NCBI RefSeq assembly: GCF_004342005.1
Contig: NZ_SMBX01000003.1
Coordinates: 372,001 to 436,000, forward strand
DNA from: Paracandidimonas soli
GTDB lineage: Bacteria > Pseudomonadota > Gammaproteobacteria > Burkholderiales > Burkholderiaceae_B
Reading direction: 5' to 3'
Length of the DNA stretch: 64,000 bases
Shown here: positions 1 to 8,753 of the stretch, one piece after another
Layout of the letters: each line of letters begins with the position of its first letter
Position numbering within the stretch: position 1 is the first letter of the stretch
Notes under the pieces: model-generated
What the model was told of the DNA's origin: nothing
Seen by the model: the letters and a program-made list of their open reading frames with translations, nothing else
The model's database searches: none
Made by a program: the position numbers and the translations under genes

Positions 1-1
1 C

Positions 2-964
2 AAGGTAATCGAAGGCATGACGCGGCTTGGCGAAGGCGACCTGACGATAGATGTGGCGGCCGTTCCCGAACGCACCCGCAGCGAAGTGCATGCGCTGCTG
101 GGCAACCTCCGGCGCACGCGCGACAATCTGAAGGAAACCATTGCAGCGGTCCGCAGCAGCGTGGACGAGATCAATGTCGGGGCTTCGCAGATTGCCGCCG
201 GGAATACCGATCTTTCCAGCCGTACCGAGCAGCAGGCTGCCTCCCTGCAGGAAACCGCGGCCAGCATGGAAGAGCTGTCCGTCACAGTCAAGCAGAATAC
301 CGACCATGCCAGGCAGGCCAGCGCGCTTGCCGTGGATGCTTCGGCGGCGGCGGGCCGGGGCGAGCAGGTCGTGGCCAAGGTTGTGCAGTCCATGCAGCAG
401 ATATCCGGCAGCTCAGGCAAGATCGGTGAAATCGTGGGCGTCATCGAAGGCATTGCGTTCCAGACCAATATCCTGGCGCTGAACGCGGCCGTGGAGGCCG
501 CGCGGGCGGGAGAACAGGGCAAGGGCTTCGCCGTCGTTGCCGCCGAGGTGCGGTCGCTGGCGCAGCGCAGCGGCGAGGCGGCCAAGGAAATCAAGTCCCT
601 GATCGAGGCCTCGCTGGTGCAGATACGGACAGGCTCGGAAGAAGTGGCGGGAGCCGGGACGGCCATGCAGGAACTGCTGGCGTCCGTGCAGAGGGTCACA
701 TCCCTGATGAAGGAAATCGCCGCGGCCTCCGAAGAGCAGTCCAGCGGAATCGGACAGGTCAACGAAGCCGTGGCGCAGATGGATATCGTCACTCAGCAGA
801 ATGCCGCCCTGGTGGAGCAGGCCGCCGCCGCGGCGGGGTCGCTCCAGGCGCAGGCGAGCCATCTGGCCAGCGCCATTGCCGTATTCAGGATGCATGAAGA
901 GGCGCAGGTGCGGGAGGACATCCAGCATTCCCGTTCCTCTCCCATGCTGCTTGCGCAAAGCTGA
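2..964 (+). CDS. Methyl-accepting chemotaxis protein, 3' part
   Basis: The gene runs in from the left edge, so its sensor and membrane parts are not visible. About 320 codons remain: the end of a HAMP segment (GEGDLT), then the long coiled-coil methyl-accepting domain. The conserved hairpin tip that contacts CheA/CheW is present ([20 protein letters not shown]). The protein is a chemoreceptor that should pass signals from the inner membrane to the Che kinase complex. Its C-terminus ends LLAQS and carries no xWxxF pentapeptide for CheR. The promoter of the next gene, a tRNA, begins inside its last codons. Family assignment is secure; the ligand is unknown. Confidence 0.95.
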   Translation, partial: KVIEGMTRLGEGDLTIDVAAVPERTRSEVHALLGNLRRTRDNLKETIAAVRSSVDEINVGASQIAAGNTDLSSRTEQQAASLQETAASMEELSVTVKQNTDHARQASALAVDASAAAGRGEQVVAKVVQSMQQISGSSGKIGEIVGVIEGIAFQTNILALNAAVEAARAGEQGKGFAVVAAEVRSLAQRSGEAAKEIKSLIEASLVQIRTGSEEVAGAGTAMQELLASVQRVTSLMKEIAAASEEQSSGIGQVNEAVAQMDIVTQQNAALVEQAAAAAGSLQAQASHLASAIAVFRMHEEAQVREDIQHSRSSPMLLAQS

Positions 965-979
965 ATTTCTGCGTACAAT
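951..979 (+). promoter_or_regulatory. Sigma-70 type promoter of tRNA-Thr
   Basis: TTGCGC (951-956), a 17-base spacer, then TACAAT (974-979) form a good -35/-10 pair. Transcription would begin about 50 bases before the tRNA. The -35 box lies in the last codons of the preceding receptor gene. Seen in sequence; activity is inferred. Confidence 0.6.
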
Positions 980-1037
980 ATTTGGCTTATCTCGAGCCTG
1001 GCTTTAAAGCAGAAAAGGAAGTCCGGGCGCCGATAGT

Positions 1038-1113
1038 GCCGATGTAGCTCAGTTGGTAGAGCAGCGCATTCGTAATGCGAAGGTCGGAGGTTCGACTCCT
1101 CTCATCGGCACCA
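1038..1113 (+). tRNA. tRNA-Thr (anticodon CGT)
   Basis: A 76-base cloverleaf with encoded CCA. The acceptor arm GCCGATG pairs with CATCGGC, the D-loop is of the AGTTGGTAGA type, the anticodon loop is TTCGTAA (anticodon CGT, reading ACG), and the T-arm contains GGTTCGACTCC. It closely resembles the thrW family of proteobacteria. It has a clear promoter upstream and a terminator 9 bases downstream, so it is a single-gene transcription unit. No integrase or phage gene lies beside it. Confidence 0.97.
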
Positions 1114-1121
1114 CAGTATTC

Positions 1122-1154
1122 AAAACGCCAGCCTTGCCATGGGCTGGCGTTTTT
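1122..1154 (+). terminator. Rho-independent terminator of tRNA-Thr
   Basis: A perfect stem, AAAACGCCAGCC against GGCTGGCGTTTT, with a 7-base loop (TTGCCAT). The T-rich 3' arm and the A-rich 5' arm mean it can work in both directions, so it may also end the glycosyltransferase transcript arriving on the minus strand. Confidence 0.9.
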
Positions 1155-1203
1155 GCTTGGTGCGTGCGGAATGTGTGAAAGCGTGCGTTTTCGCTCCCTC
1201 GCC

Positions 1204-2274
1204 TCATTGTCGAAGAGCGGGCTTTCCGTCCGCGTGCCGCATTATCGCTGCGCCACCTCCCATGGGTTGCAGATGCCGGAGGAATGTCCGGCTGGCAGCC
1301 TCCCAGGAAAAGCCGGCCGCATGCGCGGAGGGTATGCCGCGATCTATTTCCAGCGCCTGCAGGCACGCGTCGCGCAGGCCGGACGATATGACGCCCGCGC
1401 CGGAGCCTCTCAGTATGTCCGCCGTCGCTTCCGACGGCAGCGCGGCGACCGGGCATCCGCATGCCATGGCTTCCAGCAGTACCAGGCCGAAGGTGTCGGT
1501 CCGGCTGGGAAAGACGAATACATCCGCCATGCGGTACAGCGACGCCAGCACGGAATGCGACTGCGCGCCTGTGAAGCGGACGTCGGGAAACTGTCGCTTC
1601 AGCCTGGCCAGGGCGGGACCGTCGCCGACGACGTATTTTTCGCCGGGCAGGTCCAGGGCCAGGAAAGCCGGCAGGTTCTTCTCGACGGCGATACGCCCCG
1701 CATAGAGAAAGACCGGACGCTGCCTGGTCCGGAACGCATCCGTGAGTTCGTCCCCGGCCCGCGGATGGAAGACGGACAAGTCCACGCCGCGCGCCCATAT
1801 GACGATGCGCGATGCGTCGAAGCCATTTTCGATCAGGTCGTTCCTGACGCTGCGGGTAGGAACCATGGTGCGGACCGCAGGCCCATGGAACCAGCGCAGC
1901 CAGCGATAGCTGACGAAGTGCGGCAGCCGCGTCCGGGCATGGATGTATTCCGGAAACCTGGTGTGATAAGCCGTGGTGAACGGCATGCCGTGTTTCAGGG
2001 CATAGCGCCTGGCGGCGAGCCCCAGAGGCCCTTCGGTGGCGATATGCAGCGCATCTGGACGGAAGGCATTGATCAGGCTTGCCATCCTGCCGCCAGGCAA
2101 CAATGACAGGCGGATCTCACGATAAGAGGGGCAAGGGATGGTCCTGAACATCCCCGGATGCAGGATTTCCACAAGGTGCCCCATGCGGGCCAGCTCCCGG
2201 CGCGTCTGCTTCAGCGTGAATACCACGCCGTTGATCTGCGGATCCCAGGCATCCGTGACGATCAGGATTCTCAT
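1204..2274 (-). CDS. GT4-family glycosyltransferase
   Basis: A 356-residue GT-B fold enzyme expected to transfer a sugar from a nucleotide donor to a lipid or glycan at the inner face of the membrane. Visible marks are the N-terminal DPQINGVV segment (residues 11-18), AGRIAVEKN (192-200), GDGP (217-220) and the donor-binding stretch FPSRTDTFGLVLLEAMACG (255-273). The start chosen is the ATG whose first bases overlap the TGA of the upstream metallophosphoesterase (ATGA), so the two are probably translated together. The open frame continues upstream only as an antisense-style shadow. The acceptor is unknown; alpha-mannosyl or glucosyl transfer to a diacylglycerol-type lipid is a guess from family resemblance. 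Confidence 0.88.
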   Translation of the reverse strand: MRILIVTDAWDPQINGVVFTLKQTRRELARMGHLVEILHPGMFRTIPCPSYREIRLSLLPGGRMASLINAFRPDALHIATEGPLGLAARRYALKHGMPFTTAYHTRFPEYIHARTRLPHFVSYRWLRWFHGPAVRTMVPTRSVRNDLIENGFDASRIVIWARGVDLSVFHPRAGDELTDAFRTRQRPVFLYAGRIAVEKNLPAFLALDLPGEKYVVGDGPALARLKRQFPDVRFTGAQSHSVLASLYRMADVFVFPSRTDTFGLVLLEAMACGCPVAALPSEATADILRGSGAGVISSGLRDACLQALEIDRGIPSAHAAGFSWEAASRTFLRHLQPMGGGAAIMRHADGKPALRQ

Positions 2275-3116
2275 GCGGCCTGTTTTCCTTTGTCCTGCTG
2301 GCTGGCGGGCCGGATGGGGACGATCGTATCCGAGACCGCCCAGTCCACGATAGCCAGGCTGCCGTCGCTGCGTTCCACCAAGGCGGTCAGGCTTTCGACC
2401 CAGTCGCCATCGTTGCAGTACAGGATGCCGTCCACTTCGCGCAGCTCCGCTTTGTGTATGTGCCCGCATACGACGCCGTCGTATCCCTTGCGGCGGGCTT
2501 CGTTGATCAGGACCTGTTCGAAGGCGGTGATGAAGGCGACCGCGTCCTTTACCTTGTATTTCAGGTACTGGGAAAGTGACCAGTAGCGCATGCCCAGGCG
2601 GTTGCGCAGGCGGTTGAGCCAGTGGTTCAGGGCCAGAACCAGCGTGTAGAGCTGGTCGCCCAGATAGGCCAGCCATTTGGCGTACTGGATGACGCCGTCG
2701 AACTGGTCGCCGTGCGTGATCCACAAGCGTTTGCCGTCCGCCGTGGTGTGCTCCGTTTCCAGGCAGACCTCGATGCCGCCGAAGACATGATTCTTGTACT
2801 GGCGGGCGAATTCGTCGTGGTTGCCGGGAACATACACGACGCGGGTGCCTTTGCGCACTTTGTAGAGCAGCTTCTGCACGACATCGTTGTGCGACTGCGG
2901 CCAGGTCCAGCGCTTGCGCAGCCGCCAGCCGTCGACGATGTCGCCGACCAGATAAATGGTGTCCGCATCGTGGCGCTTGAGGAAGTCCAGCAGTTGCTCG
3001 GCTTTGCAGCCGGCGGTGCCAAGGTGAAAGTCCGATATCCATATGGCGCGGTAGCGCGTGACGGAATGACTGGACGGGGAACTGGGATTCGATCTCGGCA
3101 TTTGCATGACCGGCAT
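2271..3116 (-). CDS. LpxH-like calcineurin-family metallophosphoesterase
   Basis: A 281-residue cytoplasmic metal-dependent phosphoesterase of the UDP-2,3-diacylglucosamine diphosphatase superfamily (COG2908 type). The metal-binding motifs occur in order: DFH (29-31), GD (58-59), GNHDE (98-102), THGD (134-137) and GHIH (218-221). It is longer than classical LpxH (about 240). It could be a lipid A enzyme or a related phosphatase acting with the overlapping glycosyltransferase. The start is uncertain: ATG codons lie at 3116, 3107 and 3101, and none has a strong ribosome site. Upstream, 184 bases separate it from the divergent ugd gene. Confidence 0.85.
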   Translation of the reverse strand: MPVMQMPRSNPSSPSSHSVTRYRAIWISDFHLGTAGCKAEQLLDFLKRHDADTIYLVGDIVDGWRLRKRWTWPQSHNDVVQKLLYKVRKGTRVVYVPGNHDEFARQYKNHVFGGIEVCLETEHTTADGKRLWITHGDQFDGVIQYAKWLAYLGDQLYTLVLALNHWLNRLRNRLGMRYWSLSQYLKYKVKDAVAFITAFEQVLINEARRKGYDGVVCGHIHKAELREVDGILYCNDGDWVESLTALVERSDGSLAIVDWAVSDTIVPIRPASQQDKGKQAA

Positions 3117-3300
3117 TAAGCCACGGCTGCATGACTGTTCCATGATGTTTGTGTGGCAGAAAGATTGCAGCGTCATGCGGCGCGTGCCAGGGGCGAACCG
3201 GAATGCCTTGCGCACTGGCGCGTGGTCATTGCGCTGTCATGCGGATTCCATAGGCTGGCGGCATTGCCCGGCAGATGGGGCGTTCCGAGGGAAGCAGTCC

Positions 3301-4467
3301 ATGAAGATAGCGGTGGTCGGCACAGGATACGTTGGCTTGTCGAATGCGGTGCTGCTGGCCAGGCGGCATCGGGTCGTGGCGCTGGATATCGTGGCGGACC
3401 GCGTCGCCCTGATCAATGCAGGGCAATGTCCGGTGGAGGATCCGGAGATGCAGCAGGCGATGGACCAGGGCGGACTTCAGTTGCGGGCCACGCTGGATGC
3501 GGCTCAGGCGTACGAGGGGGCTGAGTACATCATTGTCGCGACGCCGACAAACTACGACGAGAAGACGAACGGCTTCGATACCCGCAGCATCGATGCCGTG
3601 GCAAGCGAGGCCTTCCGTCTCAATCCCGAAGCCACGATTGTCGTCAAATCCACAGTTCCCGTTGGCTATACGCAACAATTGCGCCAGAGACTGGGTACGG
3701 ACCGCGTGTTCTTTTCGCCAGAGTTTCTCCGGGAGGGTCGGGCGCTGCACGACAACCTCTATCCGTCGCGCATCGTCGTGGGGGATGATTCGGAGCGCGG
3801 AAAACGGTTTGCGGAATTGTTGCGGGAGGGTGCGTTGCGCGATCAGGTGCCCATGCTGTTCACGGGTTCGACCGAGGCGGAGGCGATCAAGCTGTTCGCG
3901 AATACCTACCTGGCCATGCGTGTCGCCTATTTCAATGAGCTGGACAGCTTTGCCGAACTGCGCGGGCTGGATACCCTGCAGATCATCCGGGGCGTGGGGC
4001 TGGATCCGAGGATCGGCGATCACTACAACAATCCTTCGTTCGGCTACGGCGGGTATTGCCTGCCCAAGGATACGCGCCAACTGCTGGCCAACTACGACAA
4101 AGTGCCCAGCAATCTGATCCACGCAATCGTCGAGGCCAACAGCACGCGCAAGGATTTCATCGCGGCTTCCATCCTGCGGCGCAATCCCGGAGTGGTGGGC
4201 ATTTACCGGCTGGTCATGAAGGCGGGGTCCGACAATTTCCGCGAATCCGCCATCCAGGGGGTCATGAAGCGCATCAAGGCCAAAGGTATCGAAGTCATCG
4301 TGTACGAGCCGGTGCTGAAGGATGAGACATTCTTCCGTTCCCGCGTCGTTCGCGATCTGGATGTCTTCAAGGCCCGGAGCGATGTCATCATCGCAAACCG
4401 CCGCTCCCCGGAATTGGCGGACGTGCGCGAAAAAGTCTATACGCGGGACCTGTTCGGCCAGGATTAG
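3301..4467 (+). CDS. ugd: UDP-glucose 6-dehydrogenase
   Basis: A 388-residue NAD-dependent enzyme that oxidises UDP-glucose twice to UDP-glucuronate, a precursor of capsule, exopolysaccharide and lipid A sugars. The Rossmann motif GTGYVG lies at 7-12, and the catalytic cysteine is Cys253 in [11 protein letters not shown]. The length and long runs of residues match the Escherichia coli type Ugd rather than the longer 430-450 residue form. The start is the ATG directly before the Rossmann strand. It is divergent from the LpxH-like/glycosyltransferase pair, so all three may serve envelope glycan synthesis. Confidence 0.95.
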   Translation: MKIAVVGTGYVGLSNAVLLARRHRVVALDIVADRVALINAGQCPVEDPEMQQAMDQGGLQLRATLDAAQAYEGAEYIIVATPTNYDEKTNGFDTRSIDAVASEAFRLNPEATIVVKSTVPVGYTQQLRQRLGTDRVFFSPEFLREGRALHDNLYPSRIVVGDDSERGKRFAELLREGALRDQVPMLFTGSTEAEAIKLFANTYLAMRVAYFNELDSFAELRGLDTLQIIRGVGLDPRIGDHYNNPSFGYGGYCLPKDTRQLLANYDKVPSNLIHAIVEANSTRKDFIAASILRRNPGVVGIYRLVMKAGSDNFRESAIQGVMKRIKAKGIEVIVYEPVLKDETFFRSRVVRDLDVFKARSDVIIANRRSPELADVREKVYTRDLFGQD

Positions 4468-4558
4468 CCCTGTCGGTACAGGCAGGCGCTGCAGTTTCAG
4501 GGCGTCCGGTGGTTGACACGCCGTAAAATGGGCGCAGGCCACCCCAGAGGAGAATGCC

Positions 4559-4933
4559 ATGAATACGATAGCCTGGCTGTTGCTGCTGGCGACGCTTCTT
4601 CCCTATGTCGCGGCGATTGCCGCCAAGGCGGGCGGCAAGGGATTTGACAACAATCAGCCCAGGGCATGGCTGCAGCAGCTCCAGGGCTGGCGCAGCAGGG
4701 CTAATGCTGCGCAGCAAAACCTCTTCGAGGGCCTGCCTTTTTTCTATGCGGCTGCGTTGTTTGCGCTCTGGCGCGGCGTGGAGCCTGCGGTGATTGCGCC
4801 CTGGATGGTGGCGTGGATTCTTGTCAGGCTGCTGTATATCGGCGCCTATGTCGCAGGCAGGGGAACCGTGCGTTCCCTGCTGTGGGGCGTTGCGCTGGCG
4901 CTGAACATAGGAATTCTGTTTGCCGGGCTGTAG
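4559..4933 (+). CDS. MAPEG family membrane protein
   Basis: A 124-residue protein with four predicted membrane helices, of the MAPEG family (membrane-associated eicosanoid and glutathione metabolism). The typical family segment is visible: the first helix, then a polar loop with NxQPR, then ANAAQQNLFEGLPFF. Bacterial members are mostly of unknown function; some have glutathione transferase activity. An AGAGGAG ribosome site precedes the ATG. It converges with the AI-2E transporter gene, with a strong hairpin between them. Confidence 0.85.
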   Translation: MNTIAWLLLLATLLPYVAAIAAKAGGKGFDNNQPRAWLQQLQGWRSRANAAQQNLFEGLPFFYAAALFALWRGVEPAVIAPWMVAWILVRLLYIGAYVAGRGTVRSLLWGVALALNIGILFAGL

Positions 4934-4952
4934 CTGGAGCGGGAGCGATGGC

Positions 4953-4990
4953 GAGGCGCACGCATCCGGGATGCGCGCGCCTCATATTTT
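4953..4990. terminator. Hairpin terminator between convergent genes
   Basis: GAGGCGC (4953-4959) pairs with GCGCCTC (4977-4983), and CGCATC (4961-4966) pairs with GATGCG (4970-4975), with a single A/C mismatch between the two helices and a 3-base loop. ATATTTT follows on the plus strand. It probably stops both the MAPEG transcript and the opposing transporter transcript. Confidence 0.75.
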
Positions 4991-4999
4991 CGGGAAGGC

Positions 5000-6094
5000 C
5001 TACAGCCGGCTGTTGTTGCTTTTCTGCACCTGGTTTCCGTTGCGCGACATATGGATCGCCGACGGAAACAGATCCCAGCAGGAGACGAAGAGCGCGGCGA
5101 TCAGCGGCCCGATGACGAAGCCATTGAGACCGAACATGACCAGGCCTCCCAGCGTGGAAATCAGCACGAGATAGTCGGGAAGCTTCGTATCCTTGCCGAC
5201 GAGAATGGGGCGCAGAACATTGTCCACCAGGCCGATCACCAGCACGCCGTAGAGGATCAGGACGATGCCCTGCACGATATTGCCCGATACCAGGAAATAG
5301 ATGGCGACGGGAAACCAGATCAGCGCCGCCCCGACGGCGGGCAGCAGCGACAGGAAGGCCATCAGCACGCCCCAGAGCAGGACGCCCTGGATGCCGAGGA
5401 TCCAGAAGATCAGCCCCCCGAGCGCACCCTGCGTGGCCGCGACCACGATATTGCCCTTGACCGTGGCGCGCACGACGGTCGTGAACTTGCGAAACAGGTG
5501 GTGCTGGTGCTTTTCGCTGAGAGGGATCAGTTGCCTGCATTTGTCGGCCAGTTGGGGGCCGTCCCGGAACAGGAAGAACAGCAGATACAGCATGACGCCC
5601 AGGCCGACGAGAAAGCCGAAGGTATTCTGGCCGAAGTTGAAGGCCTGGGTGGCCAGGAACTGGCTGCCTTGCATGACGCCGGCGGACAGCTTTTCGCGCA
5701 GGCTGCCCAGGTCGAGAATGCCGAAGTCGCTCAGAGTCTGGTGAACGATGGGAGGCAGGGCGTCCACGACTTGCCCGAAGTAGGCGGCCAGGTTCAGCTC
5801 GCCGGAGGAAATGCGGCGATACAGCGTGGCGCCTTCCTGGACCAGTGCGCCGGTGATCAGGGTGAGGGGAAGAATGACGACGAGGATACACATCGCCAGG
5901 GATATCAGGGCGGCGAGGTTCGGATGTTTCGGCATGCGCGCCAGCAGCCTTTTGTGCAGGGGCATGAAAATGACAGCCAGGATGGCGCCCCAGAAAATGG
6001 CGCTGAGGTAGGGCTGCAGCAGCCAGATGAAGGCAAGGCTGACCAATGTCAGCAGCAGTATGAATGTGCGGAAATAAAGACGGTTGGTTTCCAT
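5000..6094 (-). CDS. AI-2E family transporter (PerM-like)
   Basis: A 364-residue integral inner-membrane protein of the AI-2 exporter/PerM family (PF01594). The hydrophobic profile is typical: two or three N-terminal helices, a polar central domain, then a cluster of C-terminal helices containing FGLNGFVIGPLIAALF. Members have been linked to autoinducer-2 export or Na+/H+ antiport, but substrates are rarely proven. A METNRLYFR start with a GGAG-like ribosome site supports the chosen ATG. There is no functional link to the flagellar genes downstream. Confidence 0.9.
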   Translation of the reverse strand: METNRLYFRTFILLLTLVSLAFIWLLQPYLSAIFWGAILAVIFMPLHKRLLARMPKHPNLAALISLAMCILVVILPLTLITGALVQEGATLYRRISSGELNLAAYFGQVVDALPPIVHQTLSDFGILDLGSLREKLSAGVMQGSQFLATQAFNFGQNTFGFLVGLGVMLYLLFFLFRDGPQLADKCRQLIPLSEKHQHHLFRKFTTVVRATVKGNIVVAATQGALGGLIFWILGIQGVLLWGVLMAFLSLLPAVGAALIWFPVAIYFLVSGNIVQGIVLILYGVLVIGLVDNVLRPILVGKDTKLPDYLVLISTLGGLVMFGLNGFVIGPLIAALFVSCWDLFPSAIHMSRNGNQVQKSNNSRL

Positions 6095-6469
6095 CCGTGC
6101 TCCGGGATAAAAAGCGGGCCGGTGGAACCGGCAATGCCGCAGATGGCGGAGAAGCCCTGGCCTTTGGGCCCGGGTTCTTCAAAATCGCCTTGTGCCGCCA
6201 TTCTATGCCAAAGCATGTGGAGCAACGCGGTTTCCCGCGTGACATTTTCCTTCGATGGGTGGCAAGTTTCTCTTGCCGGACGCGCCGCCTGTGTCGGCGA
6301 CTGCCGCCAGGCGCCAATTCCCGGTGAATGCGGTGTCAGTCACATTTGGTCGTTTTCTTGATACTCAAATTTCATTTGATTTTACAATTAACTACAAAAA
6401 ATGTAATATTTTTCTGATTTTTATCAAATATTTGTTGATTTACAAAAAATATTTGGGAATTTTGTTAAA

Positions 6470-6489
6470 GATACTACATAAATAGTATC
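6470..6489. promoter_or_regulatory. Inverted repeat in flhD upstream region
   Basis: GATACTA and TAGTATC form a perfect 7-base inverted repeat with a 6-base spacer, in the AT-rich block about 150 bases before flhD. The size and symmetry suit a dimeric regulator, but no known consensus was recognised. Confidence 0.4.
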
Positions 6490-6577
6490 TAATAGCATCT
6501 GTTTATTTGTAGTAAAAGTTACATTTTCACTGAATTGCGCAACAATTATTGCTTGCATCATTCATATTCTGCTTGTT

Positions 6578-6610
6578 TGCAACCGCACCGATCCCACACG
6601 GATCGTTGCA
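6578..6610 (+). promoter_or_regulatory. Stem-loop in the flhD leader
   Basis: An inner stem CGATCC/GGATCG (6589-6594 with 6600-6605) around a CACAC loop is extended by TGCAA/TTGCA (6578-6582 with 6606-6610) after a 6-base bulge. It ends 27 bases before the flhD start. It would be a leader RNA structure if transcription starts upstream of it, or an operator in DNA. Confidence 0.45.
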
Positions 6611-6637
6611 GCGTCAATTAGAAAAGGGTGCCTATCC

Positions 6638-6982
6638 ATGTCCGCCGAAATAGCCGCGTCCATTGAGTTGGATTCTGCCTTGAATGACATCCGTGAAGTT
6701 AACTTGTCCTACTTGATGCTGGCCCAGCGCCTGCTGCGCGAAAACTACTCAGCGGGCATGTTCCGGCTGGGGTTCACGCAAGATGTCGCGGAAATCATCA
6801 TGCAGCTTTCCCCCATGCAGATGGTCAAGCTGGCGGGCTCCAGTTCCCTGGTTTGCGGCTTCAGGCTCAATGATTACAGCCTGCTGTCGGCCCTGACCCA
6901 GGATGTCCTGGGCGGCGTGCTGCAACAGGCGCACTCTACGATACTGCTGGCGCAGAAATCCGCAGAGCAGGCCGTGCTGTGA
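6638..6982 (+). CDS. flhD: Flagellar transcriptional activator FlhD
   Basis: A 114-residue subunit of the FlhD4C2 complex, the master activator of flagellar class II promoters. Family marks are the N-terminal helix region [19 protein letters not shown] and the C-terminal HTH-like half. The length is normal for the family. Its stop codon overlaps the GTG start of flhC, so the two subunits should be translated together. The long AT-rich upstream region suggests complex control of this top-level switch. Confidence 0.95.
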   Translation: MSAEIAASIELDSALNDIREVNLSYLMLAQRLLRENYSAGMFRLGFTQDVAEIIMQLSPMQMVKLAGSSSLVCGFRLNDYSLLSALTQDVLGGVLQQAHSTILLAQKSAEQAVL

Positions 6983-7713
6983 GTCGTTCCGGCGAAGCCC
7001 CGGCCAAGAAGACGGGAGTTCAAAAGAGCGTGGCAAAGGAAGCGGAAGAAATTCTGCTGGCCACCGAGATGATCCACCTGGGTGCGCGCCTGCAGGTGCT
7101 GCAGGCCGAAACCAGCCTGAGCTATGACCGCCTGGCCCGCCTGTATCGCGAAATCAAGGGTTGCTCGCCGCCCAAGGGGATGCTGCCGTTTTCGGTCGAC
7201 TGGTTCATGACCTGGCTGCCCAACATCCATTCCAGCGTGTTCTACAACGTCTATCGTTTCATGGACACGCATACGCCTTCGAAAAAAGTCCGGGCCCTGG
7301 TCGAGGGGTATCGGCTGTATCTGGAGCAGGCCTTCGTTGGCCGTTCCGAGCAAGTCGGCGAGCCGGTGCTCAGTTTCACGCGCGCCTGGATGCTGATCCG
7401 TTTTTTCGACAGCAAGCTGCTGCAGCTGTCCGCGTGTGAGCGTTGCCACGGCGAGTTCGTGGCCCATGCGCACGATCCGCAGAAAGGTTTCGTGTGCGCG
7501 ATTTGCCGTCCGCCGCCCCGGGCCGGCAAGACTCGTGCCGGCGAGCGCAGGACTCAGCCCAGGAAGCGGGATGCCACGGAAGTGCAGGTGGTCGCGTCTG
7601 CGCAGGGCGCAGCCAACGAAGAGACTGTGGGGGCCTTGCCTAAGGCAGGGCGCAAGGCGGAGGTCGCAGCGGCTCTTCGCGCAGCATCCGAGGCGAAAAC
7701 CCTGTCCGACTGA
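6979..7713 (+). CDS. flhC: Flagellar transcriptional activator FlhC
   Basis: Partner of FlhD and the main DNA-contacting subunit of the complex. The core [20 protein letters not shown] and the zinc-binding CxxC pair (CERC and CAIC, separated by the GEFVAHAHD segment) are intact. The 244-residue frame is longer than usual (about 190): it has a short Lys-rich N-terminus from the GTG that overlaps the flhD stop, and a basic, Ala-rich tail of about 60 residues after the zinc site. The tail is unexplained. A terminator follows, so flhDC is a two-gene unit. Confidence 0.94.
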   Translation: MSRSGEAPAKKTGVQKSVAKEAEEILLATEMIHLGARLQVLQAETSLSYDRLARLYREIKGCSPPKGMLPFSVDWFMTWLPNIHSSVFYNVYRFMDTHTPSKKVRALVEGYRLYLEQAFVGRSEQVGEPVLSFTRAWMLIRFFDSKLLQLSACERCHGEFVAHAHDPQKGFVCAICRPPPRAGKTRAGERRTQPRKRDATEVQVVASAQGAANEETVGALPKAGRKAEVAAALRAASEAKTLSD

Positions 7714-7744
7714 GGGGCGTCTGTAGTCCCATTGGCATTTCCCG

Positions 7745-7775
7745 GCGGGCGTCGACAAGGCGCCCGCATCTTTTT
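7745..7775 (+). terminator. Terminator after flhDC
   Basis: GCGGGCG (7745-7751) and CGCCCGC (7761-7767) form a 7-bp stem with a 9-base loop, followed by ATC and five T residues. It separates flhDC from the mot-che operon. Confidence 0.75.
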
Positions 7776-7874
7776 CAGAACATGGATTTGGATGCAAAAA
7801 TCCCTGCTGACAGGCGCTTTCCAAGAAGAGGAATCGGGCGATCATAGGCGGGTTTGCAGAACGAGGGTTTGCTC

Positions 7875-8750
7875 GTGCTAATTATTCTTGGCTATCTGGT
7901 CGTACTGGGTTCGGTGTTTGGCAGCTACGTCGCCATGGGCGGGCAACTGGGAGCGCTTTATCAGCCCTTCGAGTTTGTCCTGATCGGCGGCGCGGCGCTG
8001 GGCGCGTACATTGCCGCCAACAGCGGAAAGTCGGCCAAGCTGCTGCTGGCGGCGCTGCCTTCGGTGATGCGCAATTCTCCCTACAGCAAAGACCTGTACA
8101 TGGAGCTGATGGCGCTGTTGTATGTACTGCTCAACAAGGCCAGGCGCGACGGGCTGATGTCCATCGAGTCCGATATCGAAGATCCGGTCTCCAGCCCGAT
8201 CTTTTCCGAATATCCGAGGGTTCTGGCGGATCCCAAGTTGATGGAGTTCATCACCGACTATCTGCGCATCATGATCAGTGGCAACATGAGCTCGTTCGAG
8301 ATCGAAACCCTAATGGACCAGGAGATCGAGACGGCGCAGCACGAAAGCAATGTCCCCGCGCATGCCATGCATACGGTGGCCGATGCGCTGCCGGCATTCG
8401 GTATCGTGGCCGCGGTGCTGGGCGTCATCAAGGCGCTGGCTTCCGTGGACCAGCCACCGGCCATCCTGGCGGATCTCATCTCGAAGGCCATGGTGGGGAC
8501 GTTCCTGGGGATTCTGCTGGCGTACGGCTTCGTTTCGCCGCTGGCCGCGGCCCTGGAGAAGCGCACGACGTCGTCCGTCAAGGTACTTGAATGCATCAAG
8601 GTGACCCTGCTGGCCAGCATGAACGGCTATCCTCCGCCGCTCGCCGTGGAGTTCGGACGCAAGGTGCTGTATGCCAGCGTCAGGCCTTCATTCGCGGAGC
8701 TCGAGGAGCATGTGCGACAGGCGCGCGCGCCTGGCGCCAAGAAGGCGTAG
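7875..8750 (+). CDS. motA: Flagellar motor stator protein MotA
   Basis: A proton-channel subunit of the stator, with four membrane helices and a large cytoplasmic loop that contacts FliG. The N-terminus LIILGYLVVLGSVFGSY is the family signature. I chose the GTG at 7875 (291 residues) because a GAGG ribosome site lies 8 bases upstream and the resulting N-terminus fits known MotA proteins. In-frame TTG codons at 7854 and 7869 would lengthen it slightly. The proline-containing C-terminal helices (VADALPAFGIVAAVLGVIKA) are conserved. The gene leads the mot-che operon; motB follows after 3 bases. Confidence 0.95.
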   Translation: MLIILGYLVVLGSVFGSYVAMGGQLGALYQPFEFVLIGGAALGAYIAANSGKSAKLLLAALPSVMRNSPYSKDLYMELMALLYVLLNKARRDGLMSIESDIEDPVSSPIFSEYPRVLADPKLMEFITDYLRIMISGNMSSFEIETLMDQEIETAQHESNVPAHAMHTVADALPAFGIVAAVLGVIKALASVDQPPAILADLISKAMVGTFLGILLAYGFVSPLAAALEKRTTSSVKVLECIKVTLLASMNGYPPPLAVEFGRKVLYASVRPSFAELEEHVRQARAPGAKKA

Positions 8751-8753
8751 GCC

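Larger units (their letters stand above)
6095..6637. other. Long intergenic region upstream of flhD
   Basis: 543 bases without a gene. The first part (to about 6345) has normal GC content and no recognised feature. From about 6345 to 6580 it is strikingly AT-rich compared with the rest of the window and holds short inverted repeats. It must contain the promoters of the divergent transporter gene and of flhDC. I could not fix a convincing -35/-10 pair for either. Confidence 0.8.

Noticed and set aside
1029..1037. GCCGATAG just before the tRNA, resembling a sigma-28 -10 element
   Set aside because: TAAA is 20 bases upstream instead of 15, and the tRNA already has a good sigma-70 promoter.
1038..1154. 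tRNA-Thr as an integration site for a genomic island
   Set aside because: No integrase, no repeated tRNA 3' end and no mobile genes were seen on either side in this window.
2275..3132. Upstream extension of the glycosyltransferase frame
   Set aside because: It reads antisense-like sequence through the metallophosphoesterase gene in another frame; the true start is the ATGA overlap at 2271-2274.
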